From positions 51,417 through 88,004 of the forward strand of contig NZ_AOIJ01000035.1 of the NCBI RefSeq assembly GCF_000337175.1: a DNA stretch of 36,588 nt, read 5' to 3'. The notes beneath the pieces are model-generated. The model was not told the origin of the DNA and ran no database searches. It saw only the letters and a program-made list of their open reading frames with translations. Positions within the stretch are counted from its first letter, which is position 1; every line of letters begins with the position of its first letter. Of this stretch, positions 1 to 8,098 are shown piece by piece. Position numbers and translations under genes: made by a program. Origin of the DNA: Natrinema gari JCM 14663 (lineage in GTDB: Archaea; Halobacteriota; Halobacteria; Halobacteriales; Natrialbaceae).

Positions 1-226
1 GCTATGCTTGACAGTGTTCTATGAAAGTATGTAATAGAAAACCTACAGCTACCTTTAGACAATCCAATTATAGATTAGAAGATTCGGTAGATCGGTTAAG
101 CGTAGTTTTTTGTACCTACAGTGGAATTATCTATCCGGGAAACGTGGCGGCCAGACGAGATGAGCCGAAGAACTCGAGGTCGATGCCCGGTTGTCAGCCC
201 GTACGTTTCCATCCCCACGACGACCA
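1..226. other. AT-rich left edge, no gene seen
   Basis: The first roughly 130 bases are clearly more AT-rich than the coding DNA that follows, with short runs of A and T and no reading frame with haloarchaeal codon bias. This may be the tail of a foreign segment or an intergenic region continuing outside the window. I see no terminal inverted repeat or transposase remnant that would identify it. Confidence 0.4.
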
Positions 227-628
227 ATGCCAACCGACGACTCGCGGGGGTCCGACGCCCCCGACCGACCGGACGAATCGACCGCAACCGACACGCAAAC
301 GGCGTCGCTCGCGGGCTACGGCGAACGCCTCGGGGCGATCGAAGCGATCAGTCGCGACCTGCTGGCGGCAGTCGAGGCGACTGCCGACGCCGACGACTGC
401 GACCTGGAGTGGCGACGGGACGCCGCCCGGCACCTGCGGGAGATCCGCGCTGAAGCCGTGTTCGCCCGCCGAGCACTGGCGGGCCGCCCCGTCAACGAGG
501 GCGTGACAACCGACCGGGACGACGGGTCCGTGCCGATGGTCCGGACCAGCGGCGGCGGGGGCACCGTCGTCCACGGCCCCGACCCGATCGCGTTCCACCG
601 CCACCGCGGCGACGCCGACGAGCAGTAA
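227..628 (+). CDS. small acidic hypothetical protein
   Basis: A 133-residue acidic protein in a frame with strong GC third-position bias. I do not recognise the family. The N-terminal 30 residues are low-complexity (Asp, Thr, Ser, Pro). Residues 33-85 look helical and charged, with a run beginning YGERLGAIEA and continuing through RRDAARHLREIRAEAVFARR, so a short helical bundle or coiled coil is likely. The C-terminal part is Gly-rich and disordered-looking. No signal peptide or membrane segment is present. The ATG at 227 is preferred over an upstream TTG at 191 because haloarchaeal acidic character starts there. It lies 108 bases upstream of dacZ on the same strand, but dacZ has its own TATA-like element, so co-transcription is uncertain. 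Confidence 0.6.
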   Translation: MPTDDSRGSDAPDRPDESTATDTQTASLAGYGERLGAIEAISRDLLAAVEATADADDCDLEWRRDAARHLREIRAEAVFARRALAGRPVNEGVTTDRDDGSVPMVRTSGGGGTVVHGPDPIAFHRHRGDADEQ

Positions 629-703
629 TCCGCCCGCCGCCACCGATCGTTTCGAGCCACGGCCGCCGAGCAAAACGACAGACACGCGTCAGACGCTCCA
701 TAA

Positions 704-712
704 CGCTTATTC
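704..712 (+). promoter_or_regulatory. TATA-like element for dacZ
   Basis: The segment reads CGCTTATTC, with its centre about 28 bases before the ATG at 737. That spacing would place the transcription start at or next to the start codon, as expected for a leaderless haloarchaeal mRNA. It is inferred from position and AT-richness only. Confidence 0.5.
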
Positions 713-736
713 GAGCAGGGCCGGGTTGTAGTATCA

Positions 737-1549
737 ATGGCTGGGTTAGACGACGTGTTTGGGGACCTCTTCACGAGTGTGGACGCAGTCGTGCTCTTTT
801 CACCCAGCGGCTCGTACTACGAGCGGTTCATGGCCGTCGACGAACTCGACCTCGTCGTCGTCGGCACCGAAAACGACGTCGGCGCGGAGACGTTCGTCGA
901 ACTCCCCCTCGAGTTCGCGGCCATCACCGACCGGATTCGCTTCGGTCTCGAGGGTGCCCTCGATCAGGGTGTCATCGAGGACGGGGACGACCTCGCGTGT
1001 GCGACGAGCGTCTTCAGCGACGAAATCGATACGGTCTCCCGCGTCCGGGCGGACGCGGAGACCCAGACGGGGATCTACGACCTGTTCGCCAAATCCCGGG
1101 CGGACCCGGAGGTCGTCAAGGCAGTTCTCGAAGTGGCGATCGAACTCGGCAAGAAGGGCCAGAAGGGCAAGCCCGTCGGCGCGCTGTTCGTCGTCGGCGA
1201 CGCGGGCAAGGTGATGAACAAGTCACGGCCGCTCTCGTACAACCCCTTCGAGAAGTCCCACGTTCACGTCGGCGACCCCATCGTGAACGTCATGCTAAAG
1301 GAGTTCTCGCGACTCGACGGGGCGTTCATCATCTCCGACGCGGGCAAGATCGTCTCGGCGTATCGCTACCTCGAGCCGTCCGCGGAGGGGATCGACATTC
1401 CGAAAGGACTGGGTGCGCGACACATGTCCGGCGCTGCGATCACGCGAGATACCAACTCGATTTCGATCGTGCTCTCGGAGAGCGACGGGCTCGTCAGGGC
1501 GTTCAAGGCCGGTGAACTCATCCTGGAGGTCGATCCGGAGGCGTACTGA
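737..1549 (+). CDS. dacZ: DacZ diadenylate cyclase (c-di-AMP synthase)
   Basis: Makes the second messenger c-di-AMP from two ATP. The 270-residue length fits archaeal DacZ. The DAC domain occupies roughly residues 115-265. The signature DGA is at residues 194-196 (LDGAFIISDAGK) and the partner motif RHMSGAA at 228-234, followed by TRDTNSISIVLSESDG, so both halves of the active site are intact. The N-terminal ~110 residues form the DacZ-specific alpha/beta domain in place of the DNA-binding domains of bacterial DisA. Established knowledge: DacZ is the c-di-AMP synthase of Haloferax volcanii, where c-di-AMP levels are linked to osmotic adaptation. The next gene, one base downstream, encodes an MscS-type channel, so the pair is almost certainly one transcript and points to osmotic or ionic signalling. 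Confidence 0.95.
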   Translation: MAGLDDVFGDLFTSVDAVVLFSPSGSYYERFMAVDELDLVVVGTENDVGAETFVELPLEFAAITDRIRFGLEGALDQGVIEDGDDLACATSVFSDEIDTVSRVRADAETQTGIYDLFAKSRADPEVVKAVLEVAIELGKKGQKGKPVGALFVVGDAGKVMNKSRPLSYNPFEKSHVHVGDPIVNVMLKEFSRLDGAFIISDAGKIVSAYRYLEPSAEGIDIPKGLGARHMSGAAITRDTNSISIVLSESDGLVRAFKAGELILEVDPEAY

Positions 1550-1550
1550 T

Positions 1551-2318
1551 ATGGTCGCATGGCAGTCACTCCTCGACGAGCCGACCGTCATCGCGGCGGC
1601 GGTCCTGGCGCTCGGTCTCGTCGTCGGTTATCTGGTCGGCCGGCTCAACGAGGAGTTGCTCTCGGCTTCGGGCGTTCCGGAGACCGTCGAGGGGACCCCC
1701 TTCGAACGGACGGCCCAGTCGATCGGGACCTCGACGGTCGAGATCGTCGCGCGGCTGAGTTCGTGGTTCATCTACGGGATCGCGGTGTTGACCGCGATCC
1801 ACATCGCGCAGTTGCTCGACACGGACGCGTTCTGGCTGCGGGTCACGGAGTTTATCCCGCAACTGTTCATCGCCGTCCTCGTGCTCATTCTCGGGTTCGT
1901 CATCGCGGACAAGTCCGAACTGGTCGTCAGCGAGTATCTCCGGGGCGTCAAACTCCCCGAAGTATCCGTCATCCCGAAACTCGTCAAGTACTCCGTCCTC
2001 TATGTCACCTTCATCATCGCGCTTGGACAGGTCGGCGTTCACGTCCTCGCGTTGCTGATCCTGCTGACGGTCTACGCCGTCGGCATCGTCATCGTCGGCA
2101 CCGTCGCGTTCAAGGACTTCCTCGTCTCGAGCGCCGCCGGCATCTACCTGTTGCTCAACCAGCCCTACGGGATCGGCGACGAGATCCGGGTCGGCGACCA
2201 GACGGGGATCGTTCAGGAGGTCGACCTGTTCGTCACGAAGATCGAGGACGACTCCGAGGAGTACATCGTTCCGAACCGGAAGGTCTTCGAGGACGGCATC
2301 GTCCGGATGCGGGACTGA
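1551..2318 (+). CDS. MscS-family mechanosensitive channel, short form
   Basis: A 255-residue membrane protein starting at the ATG one base after the dacZ stop. There are about five hydrophobic segments: near residues 12-30, 60-85, 98-120, 140-160 and 165-190. The last is followed by AFKDFLVSSAAGIYLLLNQP and YGIGDEIRVGDQTGIVQEVD, which match the MscS pore-to-beta-domain junction. The beta domain ends with EEYIVPNRKVFEDGIV, the usual IPN motif. The protein stops there, so the C-terminal vestibule domain of classical MscS is missing. The likely role is a small-conductance channel releasing solutes on hypo-osmotic shock. Co-transcription with dacZ suggests a c-di-AMP-linked osmotic function, but no known c-di-AMP-binding domain (for example RCK_C) is visible. 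Confidence 0.9.
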   Translation: MVAWQSLLDEPTVIAAAVLALGLVVGYLVGRLNEELLSASGVPETVEGTPFERTAQSIGTSTVEIVARLSSWFIYGIAVLTAIHIAQLLDTDAFWLRVTEFIPQLFIAVLVLILGFVIADKSELVVSEYLRGVKLPEVSVIPKLVKYSVLYVTFIIALGQVGVHVLALLILLTVYAVGIVIVGTVAFKDFLVSSAAGIYLLLNQPYGIGDEIRVGDQTGIVQEVDLFVTKIEDDSEEYIVPNRKVFEDGIVRMRD

Positions 2319-2330
2319 CGCGGCCGCGGG

Positions 2331-3152
2331 CTACTCGAGCGACAAGCCGGCGTGCCAGCGGTCGACGCCGGCCTCGCGTTTGACGGCGTCCATCTTCGCG
2401 AGGAGGTGTGTCGCGAGCGTCGCGGTCTCGGCGGCGCGGGACTCGCCGTCGGTGCGGAAGGTCCCGGTCTCGCGGTTGGCGTAGACGGTACAGACCGCAC
2501 CCGCCCGGAGCCCGTAGAGGTTCGCGAGCGTCAGGATGGCGCTGGCCTCCATCTCGATGTTCTTGACGTTCGCCGCTTTGAGTTCGTCGACCAGGTCGTC
2601 GGCGCCGGCAGCTTCGAAACCGTCGACGCCGGGCCGTCCCTGGCCGGCGTAAAACGAGTCGGCACTCATCGTCACTCCAGTGTGGTAGTCGTAGCCGAGT
2701 CGTTCGGCGGCGGCGATCAGCGCCGAGACGACCTCGTGGTCGGCTGTTGCGGGGTAGTCCTCGCGGACGTACTCGTCACTGGTCCCCTCCTGTCGGACCG
2801 CACCGGTGGTAATGACTAGGTCGCCGATGTCCATCTCGGGTTGGATCGCGCCACAGGAGCCGACTCGGATGAAGGTATCGACGCCGACGCGGGCCAGTTC
2901 CTCGACGGCGATCGCGGCCGACGGACTCCCGATGCCCGTCGACGTAACCGAGATCGGCGTTCCCTCGTACGATCCCGTCGCCGTTCGGTACTCGCGGTGG
3001 CGGGCTCGGAGTTCGTGGTCGTCCCAGAAGTCGATGATCGTCTCGAGGCGCTCGGGGTTGCCGGGGAGCAACACGGTGTCGGCGACGTCCGCCGAGTCGA
3101 TCCCGAGATGATACTGTACGTCGGCGTTCGGGTCTTCGCTGTCGCGGGTCAT
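2331..3152 (-). CDS. udp: uridine phosphorylase-type nucleoside phosphorylase
   Basis: Splits a nucleoside with phosphate to give a free base and ribose-1-phosphate. The 273 residues carry PNP/UDP family marks in order: LLPGNPERL near residue 31, STGIGSPSAAIAVEEL near 71, FIRVGSCGA near 94, and NIEMEASAILTLANLYGLRAG near 200, where the Glu contacts the ribose. The ATG at 3152 was chosen because it gives the usual short N terminus and lies about 30 bases from a TATA element. In haloarchaea, ribose-1-phosphate from such enzymes enters the non-carboxylating pentose bisphosphate pathway. The neighbouring nucleoside transporter and cytidine deaminase support pyrimidine nucleosides as substrates, although purine nucleosides cannot be excluded. 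Confidence 0.88.
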   Translation of the reverse strand: MTRDSEDPNADVQYHLGIDSADVADTVLLPGNPERLETIIDFWDDHELRARHREYRTATGSYEGTPISVTSTGIGSPSAAIAVEELARVGVDTFIRVGSCGAIQPEMDIGDLVITTGAVRQEGTSDEYVREDYPATADHEVVSALIAAAERLGYDYHTGVTMSADSFYAGQGRPGVDGFEAAGADDLVDELKAANVKNIEMEASAILTLANLYGLRAGAVCTVYANRETGTFRTDGESRAAETATLATHLLAKMDAVKREAGVDRWHAGLSLE

Positions 3153-3180
3153 CGATGAGCGGCGGTTCGGGGCGGCGCGG

Positions 3181-3188
3181 TATATAAA
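3181..3188. promoter_or_regulatory. shared bidirectional TATA box (udp / DUF488-like gene)
   Basis: The element TATATAAA reads as TTTATATA on the other strand. It sits 20-28 bases before the plus-strand ATG at 3209 and 29-36 bases before the minus-strand ATG at 3152. Both distances fit leaderless haloarchaeal transcription, and no second TATA-like element lies in the 56-base intergenic gap, so one TBP site probably serves both directions. Confidence 0.65.
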
Positions 3189-3208
3189 TGCTGGACGGAC
3201 GCGAACGC

Positions 3209-3736
3209 ATGGCACGCGGGACGCTTACGGACACTTCCGTCAGGGCGATCCGACACGGGCTGGCTGCCGGCACGTCGGCCGCGACGCGAATCGGCGTACT
3301 GCGACGGCCGCCGTCTCGGGCCCGTGCGGTCGTCGACGAGACCGTGCCGGAACTGGGGCTGCCCGACGACCTACTCGCGTCGATGCGCGACGCCGCGGCG
3401 GAGAGACTGCGGGGGCTCTGCGACGAGGGGGCTCACAACGCCGCGTGGGAGCGGGTCGGGGTCGGCGAGGCCTACCGAAACCACCTCGAGACGGACGCCG
3501 ACGCGCGACCCGCGCTCGCGGCGCTGGACGACAGGCTGGCAGCCGGCGGGTCGTTCGTGCTCGTCTGTGTCGAGAATACGGAGACGAAACGCTGTCACCG
3601 GACAATTCTCAGGGCGGCGCTCGAGGGAGCAGAGTTCTGCCGGCGATCGCTGTCGGCCTGTCCCGCAGACGAGCCGACCGCCCTCCCGGGCCGACTCCGG
3701 ACCTGCGGCGACCTCACTCGAGCGTTGCCTGACTGA
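3209..3736 (+). CDS. DUF488-like protein
   Basis: A 175-residue soluble protein. The segment FVLVCVENTETKRCHRTILR near residue 112 resembles the Cys/His signature of DUF488 proteins (C-x(n)-CHR). The N-terminal MARGTLTDTSVRAI and the central GLCDEGAHNAAWERVG look like the divergent haloarchaeal version of that family. The biochemical role is unknown. The ATG at 3209 is chosen over an earlier in-frame start at 3188 because it lies about 25 bases downstream of the TATATAAA element, whereas 3188 overlaps that element. Its 3' end overlaps the convergent cytidine deaminase gene by 23 bases. The C-terminal ~35 residues are Cys/Arg/Pro-rich and may be a drifted tail. Confidence 0.7.
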   Translation: MARGTLTDTSVRAIRHGLAAGTSAATRIGVLRRPPSRARAVVDETVPELGLPDDLLASMRDAAAERLRGLCDEGAHNAAWERVGVGEAYRNHLETDADARPALAALDDRLAAGGSFVLVCVENTETKRCHRTILRAALEGAEFCRRSLSACPADEPTALPGRLRTCGDLTRALPD

Positions 3737-4106
3737 TCGTGTTCGGCAGCAGCTCGTCGAGCGTGTACTCGGTTACCGCATCGCCCTCGTCACAGAGCAC
3801 GACGAGATCGCCGTCGCAGAACTCCGTGAGCGTCTGCCGGCACATGCCACAGGGGGTGACGCCGTCGCGCCGGTCCGAACTGACCGCGAGCCGCGAGAAC
3901 TCGCGGTGACCGTTCTTGACCGCCTCCGCCACCGCGACCTCCTCGGCGTGGAGGCTGTTGCTGAAGTTGGCGTTCTCTAAATTACAGCCGACGAAGACCG
4001 TGCCGTCGGCGGTCTCGAGGGCCGCACCGACCCGGTACTCGGAGTAGGGCACGTGTGCGCTGTCCTGGACGTCGCGGGCGGCGTCGATGAGATCGTGGTC
4101 GGTCAC
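3714..4106 (-). CDS. cdd: cytidine deaminase
   Basis: Deaminates cytidine or deoxycytidine to uridine, feeding the uridine phosphorylase encoded nearby. The 130-residue length is that of the short homotetrameric class. The zinc site is visible: HAEE with His53 and the proton-shuttle Glu55, and PCGMC with Cys86 and Cys89. The substrate motif GCNLENANF precedes them. The first ligand is His, as in the long dimeric enzymes, where short tetrameric enzymes usually have Cys. No ATG fits the family N terminus, so the GTG at 4106 is chosen. It begins VTDHDLIDAARD, just before the conserved helix. It is the last gene of the transporter operon, 61 bases after the permease stop. Confidence 0.9.
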   Translation of the reverse strand: MTDHDLIDAARDVQDSAHVPYSEYRVGAALETADGTVFVGCNLENANFSNSLHAEEVAVAEAVKNGHREFSRLAVSSDRRDGVTPCGMCRQTLTEFCDGDLVVLCDEGDAVTEYTLDELLPNTISQATLE

Positions 4107-4167
4107 GAGCGGTGGTTCCGCAAGCGTGTGCAAGAAGCCATCGACCGGTCGGTCTCGAGGGTGGGGG

Positions 4168-5214
4168 TCAGTCCTCGCCGGACTCGTAGTGGTCGCCGGC
4201 GGCGTCGGGCAGTCGGGTACGCCCGACGAGCACGAGGACGACGATGACGGACATGTGCGGGATCGTCCGGATGAGTTCCGTTGGGATGGCGTATCCCGCG
4301 GCCTGTAGCCCGCTTTGCATCGAGTTGAGCCCCGCGAAGAGGAACGATCCGAGGAGGGCACCGATCGGGTGGTAGTTCGCGAGCAGATAGGTCGCGATCG
4401 CGATGAACCCGCGACCGTTGATTACGGTGTCGCCGGTGCCGGCGAACGTCCCGAGGGTCCCGAGACCGAACCCTGCACCGCCGAGTCCGGCGAAGACGCC
4501 CGAGAGGAGGACCGCGGCGTAGCGAACCTTGCGAACGTCGACGCCGGCCGTATCCAGCGCCTTCGGGTTCTCGCCGCTGGCGACGACCCACCTGCCGAAG
4601 GTCGTCCGGGAGAGGAGATACCAGCCCGCGACGGCCCCGGCGAGCATGATGTACACCTGCGGTTCGGTGTCGAACAGGAGGTAGCCGACGACCGGGAGCT
4701 CCGACAGTACCGGGACAGTCACGTTCTCGAACCGCGTGATGTTTGCGGTGTTGGGACTGTCGAAGAGGATTCGTGAGGCAAACGGCGCGAGGCCGAGCGA
4801 GATGAGCCAGACCGCGAGGCCGGCGATGATTTGGTCGGCCTCGAACTCGAGGCAGACGATCGCGAAAAGCAGCGCGAAGAGGACGCTGACGAGGACGCCG
4901 ATCAGCATGCCCCACCACAGGTTCGGCACGCCGGCCGTCGCGCCGCCGTCGCCGAGCCAGTCGACGACGACGATCGCGCTGAACGCCGAGACGATCAGCA
5001 GTCCCTCGATGCCGATGTTGATGACGCCGCTCTTCTCGGCGAAGATGCCGCCGATCGCCGCGAGCGCGATCGGGACGGCGAATCGAAGCGTCGACGTCTG
5101 CCAACTCGCCGGCGTCGCCCAGAGGACGACCAGGACGGCGGCAACGCCGCCGACGGCCGCCGCAAGCGGGCGCTGTTCGAGGGCCGCCCGTGCTCGATGG
5201 AGCGAGTTACGCAT
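4168..5214 (-). CDS. nucleoside ABC transporter permease (second subunit)
   Basis: A 348-residue polytopic membrane protein of the BPD_transp_2 family (as in NupQ, YufQ and RbsC-like permeases). About nine to ten hydrophobic segments are visible, starting with LAAAVGGVAAVLVVLWATP. The family loop FAEKSGVINIGIEGLLI near residue 63 and the segment NPKALDTAGVDVRKVRYAAVL near 220 are diagnostic. The ATG at 5214 overlaps the stop of the preceding permease by eight bases, indicating translational coupling. It pairs with the larger permease to form the membrane channel for nucleosides delivered by the BMP lipoprotein. A downstream cytidine deaminase supports nucleoside transport rather than sugar transport. 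Confidence 0.92.
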   Translation of the reverse strand: MRNSLHRARAALEQRPLAAAVGGVAAVLVVLWATPASWQTSTLRFAVPIALAAIGGIFAEKSGVINIGIEGLLIVSAFSAIVVVDWLGDGGATAGVPNLWWGMLIGVLVSVLFALLFAIVCLEFEADQIIAGLAVWLISLGLAPFASRILFDSPNTANITRFENVTVPVLSELPVVGYLLFDTEPQVYIMLAGAVAGWYLLSRTTFGRWVVASGENPKALDTAGVDVRKVRYAAVLLSGVFAGLGGAGFGLGTLGTFAGTGDTVINGRGFIAIATYLLANYHPIGALLGSFLFAGLNSMQSGLQAAGYAIPTELIRTIPHMSVIVVLVLVGRTRLPDAAGDHYESGED

Positions 5215-6454
5215 CGTCGTCACCTCCGTCATCGACCCCCGCGTCACCGCCGTCGGCCCGGGCGGGTCTCGCCGCGTCGACGGTGATGTACCGCCGTCCG
5301 AGCAGGCGGAAGAACTCCGGCATCGCGACGAAGAGGATGATGAAGCCGGTCAGGATCCCGACCAACTCCGGCGGAACGTCCGTCGCGGTCTTGATCGAGT
5401 TCCCGCCGCTATCGAAGATGCCGAACAGGAACGCCGCCGCGCCCACGCCGATCGGACTGTTGCCGGCCAGTACTGAGACGGCGATGCCGTCGAACCCGAG
5501 CGACGGCACGTTCTCGAGCCAGCGGCCGTGGACCATCAACACCCAGAAGGCACCGCCGATTCCGCCGAGCGCTCCCGACAGGGTCATGCTGGCGACGGTC
5601 ATCCGTTTCTCGTTGACGCCGCCGTAGGCGGCCGCTCCCGGCTGGATACCGCTCGTCCGGAGTTCGTAGCCGAACGACGTCCGAGCGAACAGCCACGCGA
5701 TGCCGATCATGAGCGCGACGGCGAACGCCAGCGCGAGCAGGGAGAAGTCCATCCCACCGCCGAAGCCGCCCGGGATGGTCGGTATCTCGGCGTACTCCGG
5801 GACCGGTGCCGTCTGCGGGTTGGGGCTGTTGGGGTCCTGGAACTGCCAGGAGAGCAGCGTCGACGTGATACCGACCGCGATGATGTTGAGCATGATCGTC
5901 GTGATGACCTCGTTGGCGTCGGCGTAGGCTTTGAGCGCGCCCGGAATCGCACCGTAAACCCCGCCGGCGAGCGCGCCCGCGAGAACGCCGAGCGGAATGA
6001 GGACGAGGGCTCCGATGAACCCCGTGGGAACGACCGCCGCCGCGTAGACGACGGTAACGGCCGTCGCGAGGCCGCCGACGACCAACTGCCCCTGCGTCCC
6101 GATGTTGAGCAAGCCGGCGCGGAACGCGACGGCGACCGACAACCCCGTGAAGATCAACAGCGTCGTCTGCTGGAGCGTCGTCGCGAGGCTGTAGTTAGTG
6201 AGCGTCCAGCCGCCTTCGAGAGGGTGACCCAAGGCTCCGAGGAACAGTTCGTAGTAGACCTGCATCGGGTTGTAACAGAACGTCGCGCCGCCCAGCTCGA
6301 GGCCGGTCCGACAGGACGCGAACGCCCCGGAGACGAAGACGAGGACGCCGCCGATGAGGACGGCGGTCACCAGCGCCGCGAGGCTGATGACGAGTCGGTC
6401 GACGACCGACGACCGAGCGAGGCGCTCGGCGAGCGACTCGAGTCGGTCCCTCAT
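5207..6454 (-). CDS. nucleoside ABC transporter permease (first subunit)
   Basis: A 415-residue membrane protein, the larger partner permease (BPD_transp_2 family, NupP/YufP type). The N-terminal helix and first membrane segment (LVISLAALVTAVLIGGVLVF) are followed by an external loop with two Cys residues. Then comes AFRAGLLNIGTQGQLVVGGL near residue 110, the hallmark ATPase-coupling region, and GIQPGAAAYGGVNEKRMTV near 270. The C-terminal ~25 residues are a highly acidic Asp/Gly tail, a common halophile feature. The ATG overlaps the ATPase stop (ATGA), so subunits are probably made in fixed proportion. The substrate is inferred as nucleosides from the BMP protein and cytidine deaminase in the same operon. 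Confidence 0.92.
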   Translation of the reverse strand: MRDRLESLAERLARSSVVDRLVISLAALVTAVLIGGVLVFVSGAFASCRTGLELGGATFCYNPMQVYYELFLGALGHPLEGGWTLTNYSLATTLQQTTLLIFTGLSVAVAFRAGLLNIGTQGQLVVGGLATAVTVVYAAAVVPTGFIGALVLIPLGVLAGALAGGVYGAIPGALKAYADANEVITTIMLNIIAVGITSTLLSWQFQDPNSPNPQTAPVPEYAEIPTIPGGFGGGMDFSLLALAFAVALMIGIAWLFARTSFGYELRTSGIQPGAAAYGGVNEKRMTVASMTLSGALGGIGGAFWVLMVHGRWLENVPSLGFDGIAVSVLAGNSPIGVGAAAFLFGIFDSGGNSIKTATDVPPELVGILTGFIILFVAMPEFFRLLGRRYITVDAARPARADGGDAGVDDGGDDDA

Positions 6455-8094
6455 CGTGACTCACCCGGGTTGGGATGGCGGTCGGCTTCTCCATCCGGCC
6501 GTTGGCCGGCCATGCGCAGTCCGAGTTCCTCCTCGGTGACGGCGTCGGGGTCGGTGACGTCGATGAACTCGCCTTCGTACATGACCGCCAGGCGGTCCGA
6601 CAGCGATCGGATCTCGTCGAGCTTCGAGGAGACGAGCAACACGGCGACGCCCTCGCGCCGAAGCTCGAGCAGGCGGTCGTGGATGAATTCGGTCGAGCCG
6701 ATGTCGACGCCGCGGGTCGGATGGGTCGCGACGACGAGCGAGGGGTCGCGCTCGAACTCGCGGCCGACGATGAACTTCTGCTGGTTGCCACCGGAGAACG
6801 ACCGTGCGTCCGCGTTCGCGTCCGGGGGTCGAACGTCGTAGGTCTCGATGATCTCCTCGGCGTGGTCGCGAACGCCGGGCCAGTCGATGCGGCCGCCACT
6901 GGCGAACCGCCCCGATCGCTGACTCCCGAGGACGCCGTTTTCGACGAGGTCGAAGGGCATGACGAGCCCGCGCTCCTGTCGGTCTTCCGGGATGTAGGCC
7001 ATCCCGTTCTCGATGCGGCGGCGGCGAGACCACGTCGTGATGTCGTCTCCCGCGTAATTGATCCTTCCCTCGTCGGGGAGTCTGAGGCCGGTGATCGCCT
7101 CGATCAGTTCGGCCTGCCCGTTGCCGTCGACGCCCGCGATGCCGAGGATCTCGCCGGCGCGTACGTCGAGGTCGATACCGGAGACGACCTCGACCCCGCG
7201 GTCGTCCTCGACGGTGACGTCTCGGGTCGAGAGAACGGTGTCGCCTGTCTCGACCGGGTCTGAGTCGGCCTCGAGGATGACCTCCCGGCCGACCATGCGC
7301 TCGGCAAGCGCCTCCCGGTCCGTCCGGTCTGGATCGACCGTACCGACGGACTCCCCGTCCCGGAGGACGGTGATCGCGTCCGCGGCGTGGGTCGCCTCCT
7401 CGAGTTTGTGCGTGATGAAGATGATCGTCTTCCCCTGGGCGGTGAGTTCCTCGAGGACGTCGTAGAGGCCCTCGACTTCCTGGGGCGTGAGGACGGCGGT
7501 CGGTTCGTCGAGAATGAGCACGTCCGCACCGCGGAACAGCGCCTTGAGGATCTCGACGCGTTGCTGGACACCGACGCTCACGTTTTCGACGGTGGCGTCC
7601 GGGTCGACCTCGAAGCCGTATCGGTCACAGAGGTCGCGAACCTCGCGGTCGATACGGTCCCGATCGACCGCCATCCCGAACCACTTCGTCGGTTCGTTCC
7701 CGAGTGCGATGTTCTCGGCGACCGTCATGGGATCGACCAGCATGAAGTGCTGGTGGATCATCCCGATACCGGCGTCGATGGCGTCCCTGGGCGAGTCGAA
7801 CGTGCGTTCCTCGCCGTCGATAACGACCCGTCCCTCGTCGGGCCGGTAGAGCCCGTACAGGACGTTCATCAGGGTCGTCTTGCCGGCACCGTTCTCCCCG
7901 AGTAAGGCGTGTACGGTTCCGCGCTCGACGCGGAGATCGACATCGTCGTTCGCGACGACGCCGGGGAAGCGCTTGGTGATGCCGTCGAGGTGGACGGCGA
8001 GGTCACTGTTCGTCCCGTCGAGAGCGGCAGTATTCGTCTCCACCGCTGCGGTCGGTCCAGTCCCGTCAGTCGTTCCCGGTTCGGGCTCACTCAT
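6451..8094 (-). CDS. nucleoside ABC transporter ATPase with two NBDs
   Basis: A 547-residue ATPase with two nucleotide-binding domains in tandem, as in RbsA/NupO-type importers. Domain 1 has Walker A GENGAGKT (residues 66-73), signature NVSVGVQQRVEILKAL and Walker B VLILDEPTAVLTPQE. Domain 2 has an altered Walker A (GVDGNGQAEL), a good signature (FSGGNQQKFIVGRE) and a Walker B region LVVATHPTRGVDIG lacking the catalytic Glu, so it is probably a degenerate site. That asymmetry is normal for the family. The first ~30 residues are a Thr/Ala/Gly-rich halophilic extension. It starts four bases after the lipoprotein stop and overlaps the next permease. Confidence 0.94.
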   Translation of the reverse strand: MSEPEPGTTDGTGPTAAVETNTAALDGTNSDLAVHLDGITKRFPGVVANDDVDLRVERGTVHALLGENGAGKTTLMNVLYGLYRPDEGRVVIDGEERTFDSPRDAIDAGIGMIHQHFMLVDPMTVAENIALGNEPTKWFGMAVDRDRIDREVRDLCDRYGFEVDPDATVENVSVGVQQRVEILKALFRGADVLILDEPTAVLTPQEVEGLYDVLEELTAQGKTIIFITHKLEEATHAADAITVLRDGESVGTVDPDRTDREALAERMVGREVILEADSDPVETGDTVLSTRDVTVEDDRGVEVVSGIDLDVRAGEILGIAGVDGNGQAELIEAITGLRLPDEGRINYAGDDITTWSRRRRIENGMAYIPEDRQERGLVMPFDLVENGVLGSQRSGRFASGGRIDWPGVRDHAEEIIETYDVRPPDANADARSFSGGNQQKFIVGREFERDPSLVVATHPTRGVDIGSTEFIHDRLLELRREGVAVLLVSSKLDEIRSLSDRLAVMYEGEFIDVTDPDAVTEEELGLRMAGQRPDGEADRHPNPGESR

Positions 8095-8098
8095 GCGA

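Noticed and set aside
5528-6841. Long open frame on the plus strand opposite the transporter genes
   Set aside because: It is antisense to clear ABC transporter genes. Its translation is low-complexity Arg/Asp/Glu with no family motifs, a normal by-product of GC-rich codon bias.
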